Source of the DNA: Pseudarthrobacter sp. GA104
GTDB taxonomy: Bacteria > Actinomycetota > Actinomycetes > Actinomycetales > Micrococcaceae
NCBI RefSeq assembly: GCF_009741265.1
Contig: NZ_WOWL01000001.1
Coordinates: forward strand, 1,984,001 to 2,048,000
Reading direction: 5' to 3'
DNA: 64,000 nt
Part shown: piece after piece, positions 26,022 through 38,563 of the stretch
Layout: every line of letters starts with the position of its first letter
Position numbering within the stretch: position 1 is the first letter of the stretch
Notes under the pieces: generated by a model
The model's input: the letters and a program-made list of their open reading frames with translations, nothing else
Databases searched by the model: none
Told to the model about the DNA's origin: nothing
Program-made: the position numbers and the translations under genes

Positions 26022-27065
26022 TCAGGCGGCGGGCGGCGCCGTGGAATCGCGGACAATCAGATGGGTGGCCAGCTCAACGCGGTGCGAATCCAGGACTTCC
26101 CCCCGCGCCTGGCGCAGGACAGACCGCAGCGCTGCCCGCCCCATCTCCTCCAGCGGCTGGGCTACGGAGCTCAATGAAGGCACGGACTCCTCGCCCTGGT
26201 TTGTACCGTCAAAGCCGATAAGGCTTAGGTCTTCGGGAACCCGGATGCCGTGCCGGCCCGCTTCACCGAGGATGCCCAGGGCGATGGTGTCGCTGCCGGC
26301 GAAGATCGCGGTCGGAAGCTTGTCCAGTTCGAGCAGCGCCTTCAGGCCTTTGACGCCGCTTTCCCGGCGGAACCTGCCGCCGGAATAGATGTACTGCGGG
26401 TCCACCGGCACCCCGTGCGCCATGAGTGCGGCCATGTAGCCGTGCAGCCGAGCCTGGTTGCATTCGGCCTTCTCTATGCCGCCGATGTACGCGATGCGGC
26501 GGTGCCCCAGCTCCAGCAGGTGCTCCGTGGCTGCCTTGCCGCCGGCCCAGTTGGTGGCACCGATGCTGACCACGTCAGCGGAGGGCGGGTTCAGCGGGTC
26601 AATCACGACGACGGGAATCCGGCGGCGCCGGAAAGGGTGCAGTTGCGTCTCGCTGAAGGCTGAGGTCACCACGATCATTCCGGCCCTGCCCTCGTCCACC
26701 ATGCGCTGTGCGCGGCGCTCGGGGCTGCGCCGGCCCTGGCTCGCGGGACCGGTGACGCTGACGAGAATCTCGACGTCGGCATCGGCCGCGGATTGCAGCA
26801 CGCCGTTGAGCACCTGGATGGTGTACGCGGAATCGAGGACATCGATGACCACCTCAACCACCGTGCCGGTTTCCCCGGCGGCACGTCGCTGCAGCGGGGA
26901 CTGATACCCGGCCTGCTCCAGGACGGCCAGCACGCGGGCCCGGGTTTCCGGCGACACATCCTCGCGGCCGTTGACAACCTTGGACACCGTCGGCGCAGAA
27001 ACACCGGCCTGCCGGGCCACGGTGGCGAGCGTTGGCCTCGCCCGCTCAGCGATCTTCGATGCCAT
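26022..27065 (-). CDS. LacI-family transcriptional regulator
   Basis: 347 aa. N-terminal LacI HTH (TLATVARQAGVSAPTVSKVVNGR) and a periplasmic-binding-protein-like sugar sensor. Divergent from the ABC sugar operon with 233 bp between starts. Palindromes of the form CGAAANNTTTCG occur both just upstream of this gene and downstream of the operon promoter, so it probably represses both itself and the operon until the sugar (or a derivative) binds. Confidence 0.93.
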   Translation of the reverse strand: MASKIAERARPTLATVARQAGVSAPTVSKVVNGREDVSPETRARVLAVLEQAGYQSPLQRRAAGETGTVVEVVIDVLDSAYTIQVLNGVLQSAADADVEILVSVTGPASQGRRSPERRAQRMVDEGRAGMIVVTSAFSETQLHPFRRRRIPVVVIDPLNPPSADVVSIGATNWAGGKAATEHLLELGHRRIAYIGGIEKAECNQARLHGYMAALMAHGVPVDPQYIYSGGRFRRESGVKGLKALLELDKLPTAIFAGSDTIALGILGEAGRHGIRVPEDLSLIGFDGTNQGEESVPSLSSVAQPLEEMGRAALRSVLRQARGEVLDSHRVELATHLIVRDSTAPPAA

Positions 27066-27080
27066 GGGTTTGCAGCCTTT

Positions 27081-27106
27081 CGAAAAGTTTCGGAGAATAC
27101 ATTCTC
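27081..27106. promoter_or_regulatory. Candidate LacI operator O1 and adjacent inverted repeat
   Basis: CGAAAAGTTTCG (27081-27092) has perfect CGAAA/TTTCG arms. Directly next to it GAGAATACATTCTC (27093-27106) has perfect GAGAAT/ATTCTC arms. They lie 16 bp from the regulator's start codon, as expected for autoregulation. Confidence 0.55.
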
Positions 27107-27171
27107 TGGAATCCGGCCAGCCACGTCAAGGAACCCTCAAAGTGGCCCGCAAAAGAACTTTCATGCGCCTC

Positions 27172-27200
27172 TTGACTCCCATGGTGTTGAGCTTTAGTTT
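27172..27200 (+). promoter_or_regulatory. Candidate sigma-70-type promoter of the sugar operon
   Basis: TTGACT (27172-27177) and TAGTTT (27195-27200) are spaced 17 bp apart, about 100 bp before the substrate-binding-protein gene and just before operator O2. Confidence 0.5.
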
Positions 27201-27223
27201 AGAGCGTGACCTAAATCACCTGC

Positions 27224-27237
27224 TCGAAATATTTCGA
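27224..27237. promoter_or_regulatory. Candidate LacI operator O2
   Basis: TCGAAATATTTCGA is a perfect 14-bp palindrome, about 24 bp after the predicted -10 box, so a bound repressor would block elongation. It shares the CGAAANNTTTCG pattern with O1. Confidence 0.65.
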
Positions 27238-27298
27238 AAGTGTGTGCCGCTCACAACCCCACAACCTTTGCAACGAAGCATTTTCAGATGGAGAAGCA

Positions 27299-28630
27299 AT
27301 GAAGCAATCCCAGACCTCCCGCCGCTCTTTCCTCGCCCTTGCTGCCCTCACTCCCTTCGCCGCCATGACCGCCACGGCGTGCGGGACGTCAGGACCGGGG
27401 ACCTCCAGCAGCGGCGGAGGCGGTGCCAGCATGTGGTACCTGTCCGGTGAACCGAACCAGACCACCATGCAGAAGGCCGTGGACACCTTCAGTTCGGCAA
27501 ACCCTGACGACAAGATCGCCGTAACCTACTTCCAGAACGACGCTTACAAAACCAAAATCAAAACCGCCATCGGCGCCGGCCAGGCCCCCACCATCATCTA
27601 CGGCTGGGGCGGCGGCACCCTGAAGACGTATGCCGAGGCCAACCAGGTAGAGGACCTAACCAGCTGGCTCAATGACAATCCGGATCTGCAGAAGAAGTTC
27701 TTCCCCGCCTCATTCGGCGCAGCCACCGTCAACGGGAAGATCTACGCCCTGCCCAACCAGTACGTCGCCCCGATCGTCCTGTTCTATAACAAGGAACTGT
27801 TCGAGAAGGCCGGCGTCCAGCCGCCGAAGACCTGGGACGACGTCATGTCTCTGGTCAAAACCTTCAACGACATGGGCGTGGCTCCCTTCTCACTCGGTGG
27901 ACAGTCGCGCTGGACCTCCATGATGTGGCTTGAATACCTGCTTGACCGCATCGGGGGCGACGAAGTCTTCACCGCCATCTTCGAAGGCAAGCCCAATGCC
28001 TGGATGGATCCCGCCGTCATCGAAACCGGCACCAAGATCCAGGAGCTCGTCTCCGCGGACGGGTTCATCAAGGGCTTCTCCTCCATCGCGGCAGACTCCA
28101 ATGCGGACCAGGCCCTGCTGTTCACGGGCAAGGCCGCCATGATGCTGCATGGTTCATGGACCTACGGAGCCATGAAGAAGAATGGGCAGAACTTCGTCCA
28201 GGACGGGAAACTGGGCTTCGTCCAGTTCCCGACCGTTGCCGGCGGCAAGGGCGACCCAAAGAACGGCGTGGGAAACCCCGCCGCGTACATGTCGATCTCC
28301 TCCAAAGCCACAGACAAGGAAAAGGAGACGGCGAAGAAGTTCTTCAAGGACGGGATCCTGACCGAGACGGTCATCGACACCTACATCAATTCCGGTTCCG
28401 TCCCCATCGTCAACGGGATCGAAAGCAAACTCAACACATCCCCGGACAAGGACTTCCTGAACTTTGTCTACGATCTGGCCAAGAACGCTCCCAACTTCCA
28501 GCAGTCCTGGGACCAGGCGCTCAGCCCCACCGCCGCCGAAACGCTGCTGAACAACATCGACCAGCTGTTCCTGAAGTCGATCACCCCTCAGCAGTTCGCT
28601 GAGAACATGAATGGCACCCTCGGGAAATGA
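27299..28630 (+). CDS. ABC sugar transporter, substrate-binding lipoprotein
   Basis: 443 aa from ATG 27299 with GGAGAA upstream. The signal peptide carries a twin-arginine motif (SRRSFLAL) and a lipobox ending at the Cys in ATACG, so it is probably a Tat-exported lipoprotein. A Gly/Ser linker follows, then a family 1 extracellular solute-binding fold (WYLSGEPNQTTMQKAVDTFS, IIYGWGGGTLKTYAEANQVEDL). Captures a sugar or glycoside for the two permeases that follow. ATGA overlap with the next gene. Confidence 0.92.
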   Translation: MKQSQTSRRSFLALAALTPFAAMTATACGTSGPGTSSSGGGGASMWYLSGEPNQTTMQKAVDTFSSANPDDKIAVTYFQNDAYKTKIKTAIGAGQAPTIIYGWGGGTLKTYAEANQVEDLTSWLNDNPDLQKKFFPASFGAATVNGKIYALPNQYVAPIVLFYNKELFEKAGVQPPKTWDDVMSLVKTFNDMGVAPFSLGGQSRWTSMMWLEYLLDRIGGDEVFTAIFEGKPNAWMDPAVIETGTKIQELVSADGFIKGFSSIAADSNADQALLFTGKAAMMLHGSWTYGAMKKNGQNFVQDGKLGFVQFPTVAGGKGDPKNGVGNPAAYMSISSKATDKEKETAKKFFKDGILTETVIDTYINSGSVPIVNGIESKLNTSPDKDFLNFVYDLAKNAPNFQQSWDQALSPTAAETLLNNIDQLFLKSITPQQFAENMNGTLGK

Positions 28631-29565
28631 GTAACGCCGTCTCCACCGCCCGCAGGACTGAGGCCGCCGCCAGAACCGGCGCTGGGCAAAGCGGACAGCG
28701 CAATGCGGCCCTCGCGTGGCTGACAGTTCCTGCTCTGTTCTTCTTCCTGGTTTTCGCCGTCGTGCCGCTGGCCGGTGTACTCATCCTCAGCTTCGCCAGT
28801 TGGGACGGCATCGGTGCCATCGGATCAGCAGGGCTGGGTAACTGGTTCTCGGTGCTTGCGGATCCCGGGCTGTACAACGCCCTGGGGCTGACCTTCCTGA
28901 TCATGATCGCGTCCTGGCTGGTCCAGACTCCCATCAGCCTCCTTCTGGGAGTCTTCACCGCCGGAAGCCAGCGCTACCGGGCGGCCCTTGCGGTGCTGTA
29001 TTTTCTGCCGCTGCTGCTCTCCTCGGCAGCAGTCGCGATCGCCTTCAAAGCCCTGCTGGACCCGAACTTCGGCCTGGCCACGGGCCTCGGCCTGCCGTTC
29101 CTGGCCCAGGACTGGCTGGGAGTCCCGCATCTGGCCCTGGGCCTGGTCATCTTCGTGATCGCCTGGCAGTTCGTCCCCTTCCATACGCTCATTTACCAGG
29201 GCGGGGTGCGGCAGATTCCCAAGTCACTCTACGAAGCAGCGGAGATCGACGGGGCGGGAACCATCAAGCAGTTCTTCCACATCACCCTTCCCCAGCTGAA
29301 GTACACCATCATCACTTCCTCCACCCTGATGGTGGTGGGGTCCCTGACGTACTTCGACCTGATCTTCGTCCTCACCGGCGGCGGCCCGGGCAACTCCACG
29401 CGGATCCTGGCCCTGGACATGTACCTGCGGGGCTTCCGGGCCAACCTCATGGGCCCGGCCAGCGTCATTGCCGTCATTCTCGTACTCATCGGCCTTGCAC
29501 TCGCCCTGTTCCTCCAGCGCCTTGGAGGCAAGGACAAGCAGGGCAGCCAATTGGAAGGTATGTAG
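28627..29565 (+). CDS. ABC sugar transporter permease, MalF/UgpA type
   Basis: 312 aa. Six hydrophobic segments, with the EAA loop EAAEIDGAGTIKQFFHITLPQLK for docking the ATPase. The ATG overlaps the binding-protein stop. No ATPase gene is in the operon, which in actinobacteria usually means a shared MsiK-type ATPase encoded elsewhere (established for Streptomyces, inferred here). Confidence 0.93.
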   Translation: MSNAVSTARRTEAAARTGAGQSGQRNAALAWLTVPALFFFLVFAVVPLAGVLILSFASWDGIGAIGSAGLGNWFSVLADPGLYNALGLTFLIMIASWLVQTPISLLLGVFTAGSQRYRAALAVLYFLPLLLSSAAVAIAFKALLDPNFGLATGLGLPFLAQDWLGVPHLALGLVIFVIAWQFVPFHTLIYQGGVRQIPKSLYEAAEIDGAGTIKQFFHITLPQLKYTIITSSTLMVVGSLTYFDLIFVLTGGGPGNSTRILALDMYLRGFRANLMGPASVIAVILVLIGLALALFLQRLGGKDKQGSQLEGM

Positions 29566-29566
29566 G

Positions 29567-30472
29567 GTGAGCATCGTCCTGAAAAGCAGCACTGAGGAAG
29601 TTCCCGCCGGCTCCCGGACCAACTCCACCGCGCCAAAGCCGGGGCTGGGATCCCGGATGAGAAGGCTGAACCTCCCGGCAGGCCTCGGCGGCTGGCTCTG
29701 GCTGGCCATCATCATCATTCCGGTCTACTACGTGGTCATCACCAGCCTGAAGACCCAGGAAGGGTACTTCGGCCAGAATCCGCTGGCGCTTCCCACCGCC
29801 CCGACGCTGGAAAACTACCAGCTGGTCCTCGAGGCGGATTTCGCGAAGTACTTCATGAACAGCACCATCGTCACGCTGGGTGCTGTCATTCCGACGGTAC
29901 TGGTCTCCTTTATGGCCGCGTTCGCGATTGTCCGGGGCAAGGGCCGGTTCCTCAAGCTGGTCAACGGTGTGTTCCTGATGGGACTGGCGATCCCGCTGCA
30001 GGCAACGATCATCCCCATCTACCTGATGATCATCCGGCTGAACCTTTACGACAGCCTGCTGGCGCTCATGCTTCCCTCCATTGCCTTTGCCATCCCGCTG
30101 ACCGTACTGATCCTGTCCAACTTCATCCGCGACGTCCCGAACGAACTGTTCGAGTCGATGCGGCTTGATGGCTGCAGTGAATGGCAGACCATGTGGCGGC
30201 TTGCCCTGCCGCTGACCCGCCCCGCGATCGTGACCGTCGCCATCTACAACGGCCTGCACGTCTGGAATGGATTCCTGCTTCCGCTGGTCCTCACCCAGAG
30301 CCCGGGACTGCGCGTCCTTCCCCTGGCGTTGTGGACCTTCCAGGGCGAATACAGCGTCAACATCCCGGCTGTGCTTGCCTCGGTGGTGCTCAGCACCTTG
30401 CCAATCCTGGTGCTTTACGTGGTGGGCCGCCGGCAGCTGCTCAGCGGCCTGACCGCCGGCTTCAGCAAATAG
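29567..30472 (+). CDS. ABC sugar transporter permease, MalG/UgpE type
   Basis: 301 aa from GTG 29567, one base after the previous stop, with GGAAGG upstream. Upstream in-frame starts lie inside the previous gene. Six hydrophobic segments; the EAA-type loop ESMRLDGCSEWQTMWRLALPLTRP is present. Partner of the previous permease. Confidence 0.92.
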   Translation: MSIVLKSSTEEVPAGSRTNSTAPKPGLGSRMRRLNLPAGLGGWLWLAIIIIPVYYVVITSLKTQEGYFGQNPLALPTAPTLENYQLVLEADFAKYFMNSTIVTLGAVIPTVLVSFMAAFAIVRGKGRFLKLVNGVFLMGLAIPLQATIIPIYLMIIRLNLYDSLLALMLPSIAFAIPLTVLILSNFIRDVPNELFESMRLDGCSEWQTMWRLALPLTRPAIVTVAIYNGLHVWNGFLLPLVLTQSPGLRVLPLALWTFQGEYSVNIPAVLASVVLSTLPILVLYVVGRRQLLSGLTAGFSK

Positions 30473-30484
30473 AAAGGACTTCCG

Positions 30485-31675
30485 ATGACACAACCCAAGC
30501 CCCTTCGCGTCGGCATGGTGGGGTACGCCTTCATGGGTGCAGCCCACTCCCACGCCTGGCGCACCGCTCCCCGGTTTTTCGACCTGCCGCTGCAGCCCCG
30601 GCTCACCGCCGTCGCCGGCCGGAACGCCGACGGCGTGCGGGCCGCAGCGGACAAGCTTGGCTGGGAATCGGCCGAGACGGACTGGCGCCGCCTGATCGAA
30701 CGCGACGACATCGACCTGATCGACATCTGCACCCCCGGCGACACGCACGCCGAGATCGCCATCGCCGCCCTTGAGGCCGGCAAGCACGTGCTGTGCGAGA
30801 AGCCGCTGGCCAACTCCGTGGAGGAGGCCGAGCGGATGACCCTCGCCGCGGAGACCGCCGCCAAGCAGGGAGTCATGTCCATGTGCGGCTTCAGCTACCG
30901 CCGCACACCTGCCCTGGCGCTGGCCAAACGGTTCGTGGAGCAGGGCAGGCTGGGCGAGATCCGCCACGTCCGGGCCCAGTACCTGCAGGACTGGCTCTCC
31001 GACGCCAATGCCCCCATGACCTGGCGGCTGGACAAGAGCAAGTCCGGATCAGGATCCCTCGGCGACATCGGGGCGCACAGCATCGATGCGGCCCAGTGGG
31101 TCACCGGACAGGACATCACCGGCGTTTCGGCGCTGCTCGAAACGTTTGTTCCCGAGCGCCCGCTGGCCGGCGACCTCGTGGGCCTGGGCGGCCACGGCGA
31201 CCTCAGCGGCGACGCGCCCCGCGGGAAGGTCACCGTGGATGATGCGGCCATCTTCAGCGCAAAGTTCGACGGCGGCGCCTCCGCAGGCGCGATCGGCGTC
31301 TTTGAAGCCACGCGGTACGCGCTGGGCCGGAAGAACGCCATGCGCTTGGAACTGAACGGCACCAAAGGCTCCCTCGCCTTCGATTTCGAGGACATGAATG
31401 TCCTGTCCTTCTACGACGCGGCCGAGTCCCCGGACGCCGGCTTCCGGAAAATCTTCGTCACCGAACCCGAGCACCCGTACGTCGGCAACTGGTGGCCCAC
31501 CGGCCACGGCCTGGGCTACGAGCACGGCTTCACCCACCAGGTGGTGGACCTCGTCACAGCCATCGGCGAGGGCCGCCAGCCCGAACCGTCCTTTGCCGAT
31601 GCCCTGCAGGTCCAGCGGGTCCTGGCCGCCGTGGAGTCCAGCGCCGCCAATTCCAGCCAGTGGCAAAAAGTCTGA
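30485..31675 (+). CDS. Gfo/Idh/MocA-family dehydrogenase (first copy)
   Basis: 396 aa with AAAGGA before ATG 30485. N-terminal NAD(P)-binding Rossmann fold ([17 protein letters not shown]), the family's [13 protein letters not shown] with the catalytic Lys-Pro, and a C-terminal substrate domain with [20 protein letters not shown]. Oxidises a sugar or sugar acid hydroxyl. The operon context points to C3 oxidation of a glycoside (inference). The GYAFMGxxHSHAW type is seen in sugar operons of actinobacteria. Confidence 0.93.
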   Translation: MTQPKPLRVGMVGYAFMGAAHSHAWRTAPRFFDLPLQPRLTAVAGRNADGVRAAADKLGWESAETDWRRLIERDDIDLIDICTPGDTHAEIAIAALEAGKHVLCEKPLANSVEEAERMTLAAETAAKQGVMSMCGFSYRRTPALALAKRFVEQGRLGEIRHVRAQYLQDWLSDANAPMTWRLDKSKSGSGSLGDIGAHSIDAAQWVTGQDITGVSALLETFVPERPLAGDLVGLGGHGDLSGDAPRGKVTVDDAAIFSAKFDGGASAGAIGVFEATRYALGRKNAMRLELNGTKGSLAFDFEDMNVLSFYDAAESPDAGFRKIFVTEPEHPYVGNWWPTGHGLGYEHGFTHQVVDLVTAIGEGRQPEPSFADALQVQRVLAAVESSAANSSQWQKV

Positions 31676-31712
31676 GCATCGCCGCAAGCGACAGTACAAC
31701 CAAGGAATCCTG

Positions 31713-32717
31713 ATGACACGACCAATCACGCTGTTTACCGGCCAGTGGGCCGACCTGCCCTTCGAGGAGGTGGCCCGGCTGGCCGGCGAGTGGGGCTTCG
31801 ACGGGCTGGAGATCGCCTGCTGGGGCGACCATCTGGACCCCCGCCGGGCGGCTGAGGACGACAACTACCTCCAGGGCCGGCTGGACATCCTCGAGAAGAA
31901 CAACCTGCAGGTCTTCGCCATCGCCAACCACCTCACCGGCCAGGCCGTGTGCGACGACCCCATCGACGAGCGCCACCAGGGCATCCTGTCCGCTGGGATC
32001 TGGGGCGACGGCGACCCCGAAGGTGTCCGGCGCCGGGCCGCGGAATCCATGAAGGACACCGCGCGGGCCGCCGCGCGCCTGGGCGTCAAGACCGTGACGG
32101 GCTTTACCGGCTCGTCCATCTGGAAGGCGGTGGCCATGTTCCCGCCAGCGTCCGAGGCAATGATCGACGCCGGCTACCAGGACTTCGCGGACCGCTGGAA
32201 CCCCATCCTGGATGTCTTCGACGAGGTGGGCGTCCGATTCGCCCTGGAGGTCCACCCGTCCGAGATCGCCTACGACTACTGGACCGCCAAGCGCACCCTG
32301 GAGGCGATCGGGCACCGCAAGGGCTTCGGCCTGAACTTCGACCCGTCCCACTTCATCTGGCAGGACCTGGATCCGGTGATGTTCCTGCAGGACTTCGCGG
32401 ACCACATCCTCCATGTGCACGTCAAGGAATCGGTCCGCCAGCTCGATGGCCGCAACGGGCGCCTGGGCTCCCACCTGGCATGGGCGGACCCCCGCCGGGG
32501 CTGGGACTTCGTCACCGCAGGGCACGGGGACGTCCAGTGGAACCGGATCTTCCGTACCCTGAACGCCATCGGCTATGACGGCCCCACCAGCATCGAGTGG
32601 GAGGACGCCGGCATGGACCGGCTCGTCGGCGCACCGCAGGCGCTGGCCATGGTCAAGGAACTCGCCCGCATCGCCCCGCCGGCAGCCGCTTTCGACGCCG
32701 CCTTCGCCAGCCGCTGA
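31713..32717 (+). CDS. Sugar phosphate isomerase/epimerase (xylose-isomerase-like TIM barrel)
   Basis: 334 aa from ATG 31713 ([20 protein letters not shown]). An upstream in-frame extension overlaps the previous gene. Metal-binding residues of the AP-endonuclease-2/IolE superfamily: Glu in FALEVHPSE, Asp/His in [10 protein letters not shown], His in ILHVHVKE, Glu in [11 protein letters not shown]. In related routes such barrels eliminate or hydrate 3-keto sugars as well as isomerise. Exact reaction not determinable. Confidence 0.9.
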   Translation: MTRPITLFTGQWADLPFEEVARLAGEWGFDGLEIACWGDHLDPRRAAEDDNYLQGRLDILEKNNLQVFAIANHLTGQAVCDDPIDERHQGILSAGIWGDGDPEGVRRRAAESMKDTARAAARLGVKTVTGFTGSSIWKAVAMFPPASEAMIDAGYQDFADRWNPILDVFDEVGVRFALEVHPSEIAYDYWTAKRTLEAIGHRKGFGLNFDPSHFIWQDLDPVMFLQDFADHILHVHVKESVRQLDGRNGRLGSHLAWADPRRGWDFVTAGHGDVQWNRIFRTLNAIGYDGPTSIEWEDAGMDRLVGAPQALAMVKELARIAPPAAAFDAAFASR

Positions 32718-32771
32718 CCCATTTTTCGCCGGCCCTCCGGGGCCGGAAGCCAAACAAAAGGAAAACCCGAC

Positions 32772-33470
32772 ATGACAGATCGCAAGAACGCCCTGGTGGT
32801 CCGCGGCGGCTGGGACGGCCACCAGCCGTACGAGGCCACCGAGCTCTTCATCCCCTACCTCAAGGACAACGGCTACGACGTCCTCGTGGAGGAATCCCCC
32901 AAGGTGTACGCCGATGCCGAGTACATGGCAGGGGTGGATCTGATCATGCAGTGCATGACCATGACCACCATCGAAAAGGACGAGTTCGCCGGGCTGCGGA
33001 CCGCCGTCGAAAACGGCACGGGCCTGGCCGGCTGGCACGGCGGCATCGCCGATTCCTACCGCAACAACTCGGACTACCTGCACCTGATCGGCGGGCAGTT
33101 CGCCTGCCATCCCGGCAAACACCCGGACGAGTGCGTCGGCGAGCAGTCGGACAACTACGTCCCCTACACGGTCAACATGCTCCCGGCCGCCGCGGAACAC
33201 CCGATCACCAAGGGCATCTCCGACTTCGACCTGGTCACCGAGCAGTACTGGGTGCTCTCCGACGACTACATCGACGTCCTGGCCACCACCACCCAGAAGG
33301 TCCGGGAGTGGGACCCCTGGAACCGCGAAGTCACCTCCCCCGCCATCTGGACCCGCCAGTGGGGCAAAGGCCGCATCTTCGTTGCCACCCCCGGCCACCG
33401 GGTCGAAATCCTCCAGGACGCCAACGTCCGCACCATCATCGAAAGGGGCCTGCTGTGGGCAAGCCGTTGA
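32772..33470 (+). CDS. ThuA-family protein
   Basis: 232 aa with AAAAGGAAAA before ATG. The glutamine-amidotransferase-like ThuA fold is recognised from RGGWDGHQPYEAT, the GTGLAGWHGG block and GKGRIFVATPGHR. ThuA and ThuB together are required for trehalose/sucrose-type sugar use through 3-keto derivatives in rhizobia (established). Here it sits between two Gfo/Idh/MocA genes, so it likely acts on an oxidised glycoside. It overlaps the next gene by 16 bases. Confidence 0.9.
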   Translation: MTDRKNALVVRGGWDGHQPYEATELFIPYLKDNGYDVLVEESPKVYADAEYMAGVDLIMQCMTMTTIEKDEFAGLRTAVENGTGLAGWHGGIADSYRNNSDYLHLIGGQFACHPGKHPDECVGEQSDNYVPYTVNMLPAAAEHPITKGISDFDLVTEQYWVLSDDYIDVLATTTQKVREWDPWNREVTSPAIWTRQWGKGRIFVATPGHRVEILQDANVRTIIERGLLWASR

Positions 33471-34582
33471 AAGTCGGAATCATTGGCTGCGGAGCCATCA
33501 TCGCGCAGTACCTCACCAACTTCCGCAAACTCGGCCAGATCGACCTGGTGGCCGTGGCGGACCTGGATCCCGCACGCGCCCAGGCCGTGGCGGAGCAGTA
33601 CGAGGGTGTCCGCGCCATCTCCGTGGACGAGCTCCTCGCTGCGGACGACGTCGAACTGGTCCTGAACCTGACCATCCCCGCCGCGCACGCGGAGGTGGCG
33701 CTGAAGGCCATCGCGGCCGGAAAGAGCGTCTACGGCGAGAAGCCCCTCGCCGCCACCACTGCGGAGGCGCGCCAGGTGCTGGACGCGGCGCGCGAGGCGG
33801 GCGTCGCCGTCGGCTGTGCTCCTGACACCGTACTGGGCACCGGCATCCAGACCGCCCGCAAGGCGATCGACGACGGCCTGATCGGTGCGCCGATATCCGC
33901 CTCCGCCACGATGGTGACCCCGGGCCATGAGCGCTGGCACCCCAACCCGGACTTCTACTACCAGCCCGGCGGCGGCCCGCTGCTGGACATGGGCCCCTAC
34001 TACGTCACCGCCCTGGTCACCCTGCTGGGTCCCGTGGTCTCGGTCATCGGCGCGGCGAGCCATACGCGCAACGAACGCATCATCGGTTCGGGACCGCGCC
34101 AGGGCGAAAAGGTCCCCGTTAACATCGATTCCCATGTCACCGGTGTCCTGGTGCACGCCTCCGGCGCGCTGTCCACGCTCTTCATGAGTTTTGACGCCGT
34201 CAAGTCCAAGTCCCCGAACATCGAGATCCACGGGGAGCGCGGATCGCTGGTGGTGCCGGACCCGAACCACTTCGACGGCGACGTCCAGCTGTTTTCCCTC
34301 GGGGCAGAGGACTGGGAGACCCTTCCCGTGTCCGCCGGCTACGTCGATTCCGGCAGAGGCTTCGGCATTGCCGACCTCGCCTCCACCCCTGAAGGCTCCG
34401 AGCCACGCGCGGGCGGGGCCATGGCCTACCACGCCCTGGACGTCATGGAATCCGTGCTCGAGTCAGCGCACAGCGGCACGGCAGTGCGCATCAACAGCAC
34501 CGTTGAGCGGCCGGCAAGCGTGGAACTGGCCGTCCTGGCCACTGACGTGGACTCATTCCAGCCCCAGGAAGCTGCTTCCTAG
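33455..34582 (+). CDS. Gfo/Idh/MocA-family dehydrogenase (second copy)
   Basis: 375 aa from GTG 33455, with AAAGGGG upstream inside the ThuA gene. Rossmann motif VGIIGCGAIIAQY, GKSVYGEKPLAATTAEA with catalytic Lys, and YYQPGGGPLLDMGPYYVTALV. Clearly distinct from the first copy (30485-31675), so the operon has two different redox steps, for example oxidation of the incoming sugar and reduction of a later keto product. Last gene of the LacI-controlled operon. Confidence 0.92.
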   Translation: MGKPLKVGIIGCGAIIAQYLTNFRKLGQIDLVAVADLDPARAQAVAEQYEGVRAISVDELLAADDVELVLNLTIPAAHAEVALKAIAAGKSVYGEKPLAATTAEARQVLDAAREAGVAVGCAPDTVLGTGIQTARKAIDDGLIGAPISASATMVTPGHERWHPNPDFYYQPGGGPLLDMGPYYVTALVTLLGPVVSVIGAASHTRNERIIGSGPRQGEKVPVNIDSHVTGVLVHASGALSTLFMSFDAVKSKSPNIEIHGERGSLVVPDPNHFDGDVQLFSLGAEDWETLPVSAGYVDSGRGFGIADLASTPEGSEPRAGGAMAYHALDVMESVLESAHSGTAVRINSTVERPASVELAVLATDVDSFQPQEAAS

Positions 34583-34620
34583 GCCTTTCCGTTGTTCATC
34601 GGGCGGCGAGTGTCGTGCGG

Positions 34621-34995
34621 TCAGCGAAGGGGGCGGTGCCCGTCGTCGTCGCCGTGGACGGAGCCGGTAAGAACCTCAACAACAGCGAGCTGGCCGGTGG
34701 TGTCCGGGACGCCGGGGAATTGGACCTGCGGAGCGTCTTCGGGCGTCACCGGCGGCCGGTCCGCCTGCCGCATGCGCAGAAGCGCAATGGCGGATATGAG
34801 GAACCAGGCCACGTTCGTGACCACGGATGGCCATGCTTCGTGGACGGATCCGTTGATGATGAAGGCCACGGCACCCAGGAGATTTGCCGTCTGGAAACCC
34901 CTGCCGGCCTTCATCCAGCCCATGGAAACGGCAAGGTAGGCACTGAGGATGGCAACCGCACCGGCCCAGCCGGCAATTTCCCACAGCAGTTCCAT
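34621..34995 (-). CDS. CBU_0592-family small membrane protein
   Basis: 124 aa. Three hydrophobic helices (LLWEIAGWAGAVAILSAYLAVS, FQTANLLGAVAFIINGSVHEAWPSVVTNVAWFLISAIALL) and a hydrophilic tail. The GWAGA...LLGA..FIINGS..AWPSV..N..W pattern is that of CBU_0592-like proteins, whose function is unknown. Convergent with the sugar operon. Confidence 0.82.
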   Translation of the reverse strand: MELLWEIAGWAGAVAILSAYLAVSMGWMKAGRGFQTANLLGAVAFIINGSVHEAWPSVVTNVAWFLISAIALLRMRQADRPPVTPEDAPQVQFPGVPDTTGQLAVVEVLTGSVHGDDDGHRPLR

Positions 34996-35258
34996 GGAGA
35001 CCTCTCAAGGGCGGTGCCCGGCAGGCAGAGGCCGGGCAAGGTTGTTGACGGGGTTTTCGGGGTGTCTTTTGCCGGAGGCCACTGCTGGCTGGATCAGGCT
35101 TTGCCGGACAAACCGTTTACTCGAGCCCGCAAGCGGGCGAGGACCTCATTTGTTGGTCGGCGGGATAATCATACTCTGCGGAGGGGCGTCCTTTTATCGC
35201 CCGCAGCCCGGTTTCCGCGCTCTGGACAACTCCCCCGCCGCGTAGCACCATCTGAAAG
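34996..35258. other. Intergenic gap with a perfect short palindrome
   Basis: 263 bp between the divergent CBU_0592 and AraC-type genes. GCCCGCAAGCGGGC (35125-35138) is perfectly palindromic with a 2-base centre and could be an operator for either gene. No gene or RNA is recognised here. Confidence 0.4.
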
Positions 35259-35713
35259 GTGACCACCAGCCCCCTCTCCGATGCCCGCCTGCGCGAACTC
35301 AGGGACCTCCGCCGCGTCAAGGACCGGATCGACCGGGAGTATGCGCAGCCGCTGGACGTCGAATCCCTGGCCCGCGGGGTCCACATGTCGGCCGGGCACC
35401 TGAGCCGCAGGTTCAAGCTCGCCTACCAGGAAAGCCCCTACAGCTACCTGATGACCCGGCGCATTGAACGGGCCATGGCGCTCCTTCGCCGTGGCGACGT
35501 TTCCGTCACGGAGGCGTGCTTCGCCGTCGGCTGTTCCTCGCTGGGGACGTTCAGCACGCGCTTCACGGAACTCGTGGGAATGCCGCCCAGCGTATACAAA
35601 CAGGAGGCGGCGATGTCGACGGCGGGCATCCCCGCGTGCGTGGCGAAACAGGTCACCAAACCGGTCAGGAATCGAGAAGCGTCCGCGCCGGAGCCGCAAC
35701 TAGCATGGCTGCC

Positions 35714-35717
<4 letters not shown>
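35259..35717 (+). CDS. AraC-family HTH regulator, short
   Basis: 152 aa from GTG 35259 with AAAGG just upstream. Almost only the double-HTH domain is present (residues ~10-120: LDVESLARGVHMSAGHLSRRFK, VTEACFAVGCSSLGTFSTRFTELVGMPPS). No sensor domain. The stop overlaps the VOC gene start (ATGA), so regulator and VOC protein are made together. The VOC partner could serve as a ligand-binding or target enzyme (inference). Confidence 0.9.
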
Positions 35718-36127
<410 letters not shown>

Positions 36128-36151
36128 GCCGCAGCGAGCCCAGGGAGACGC

Positions 36152-38559
<2,408 letters not shown>

Positions 38560-38563
<4 letters not shown>

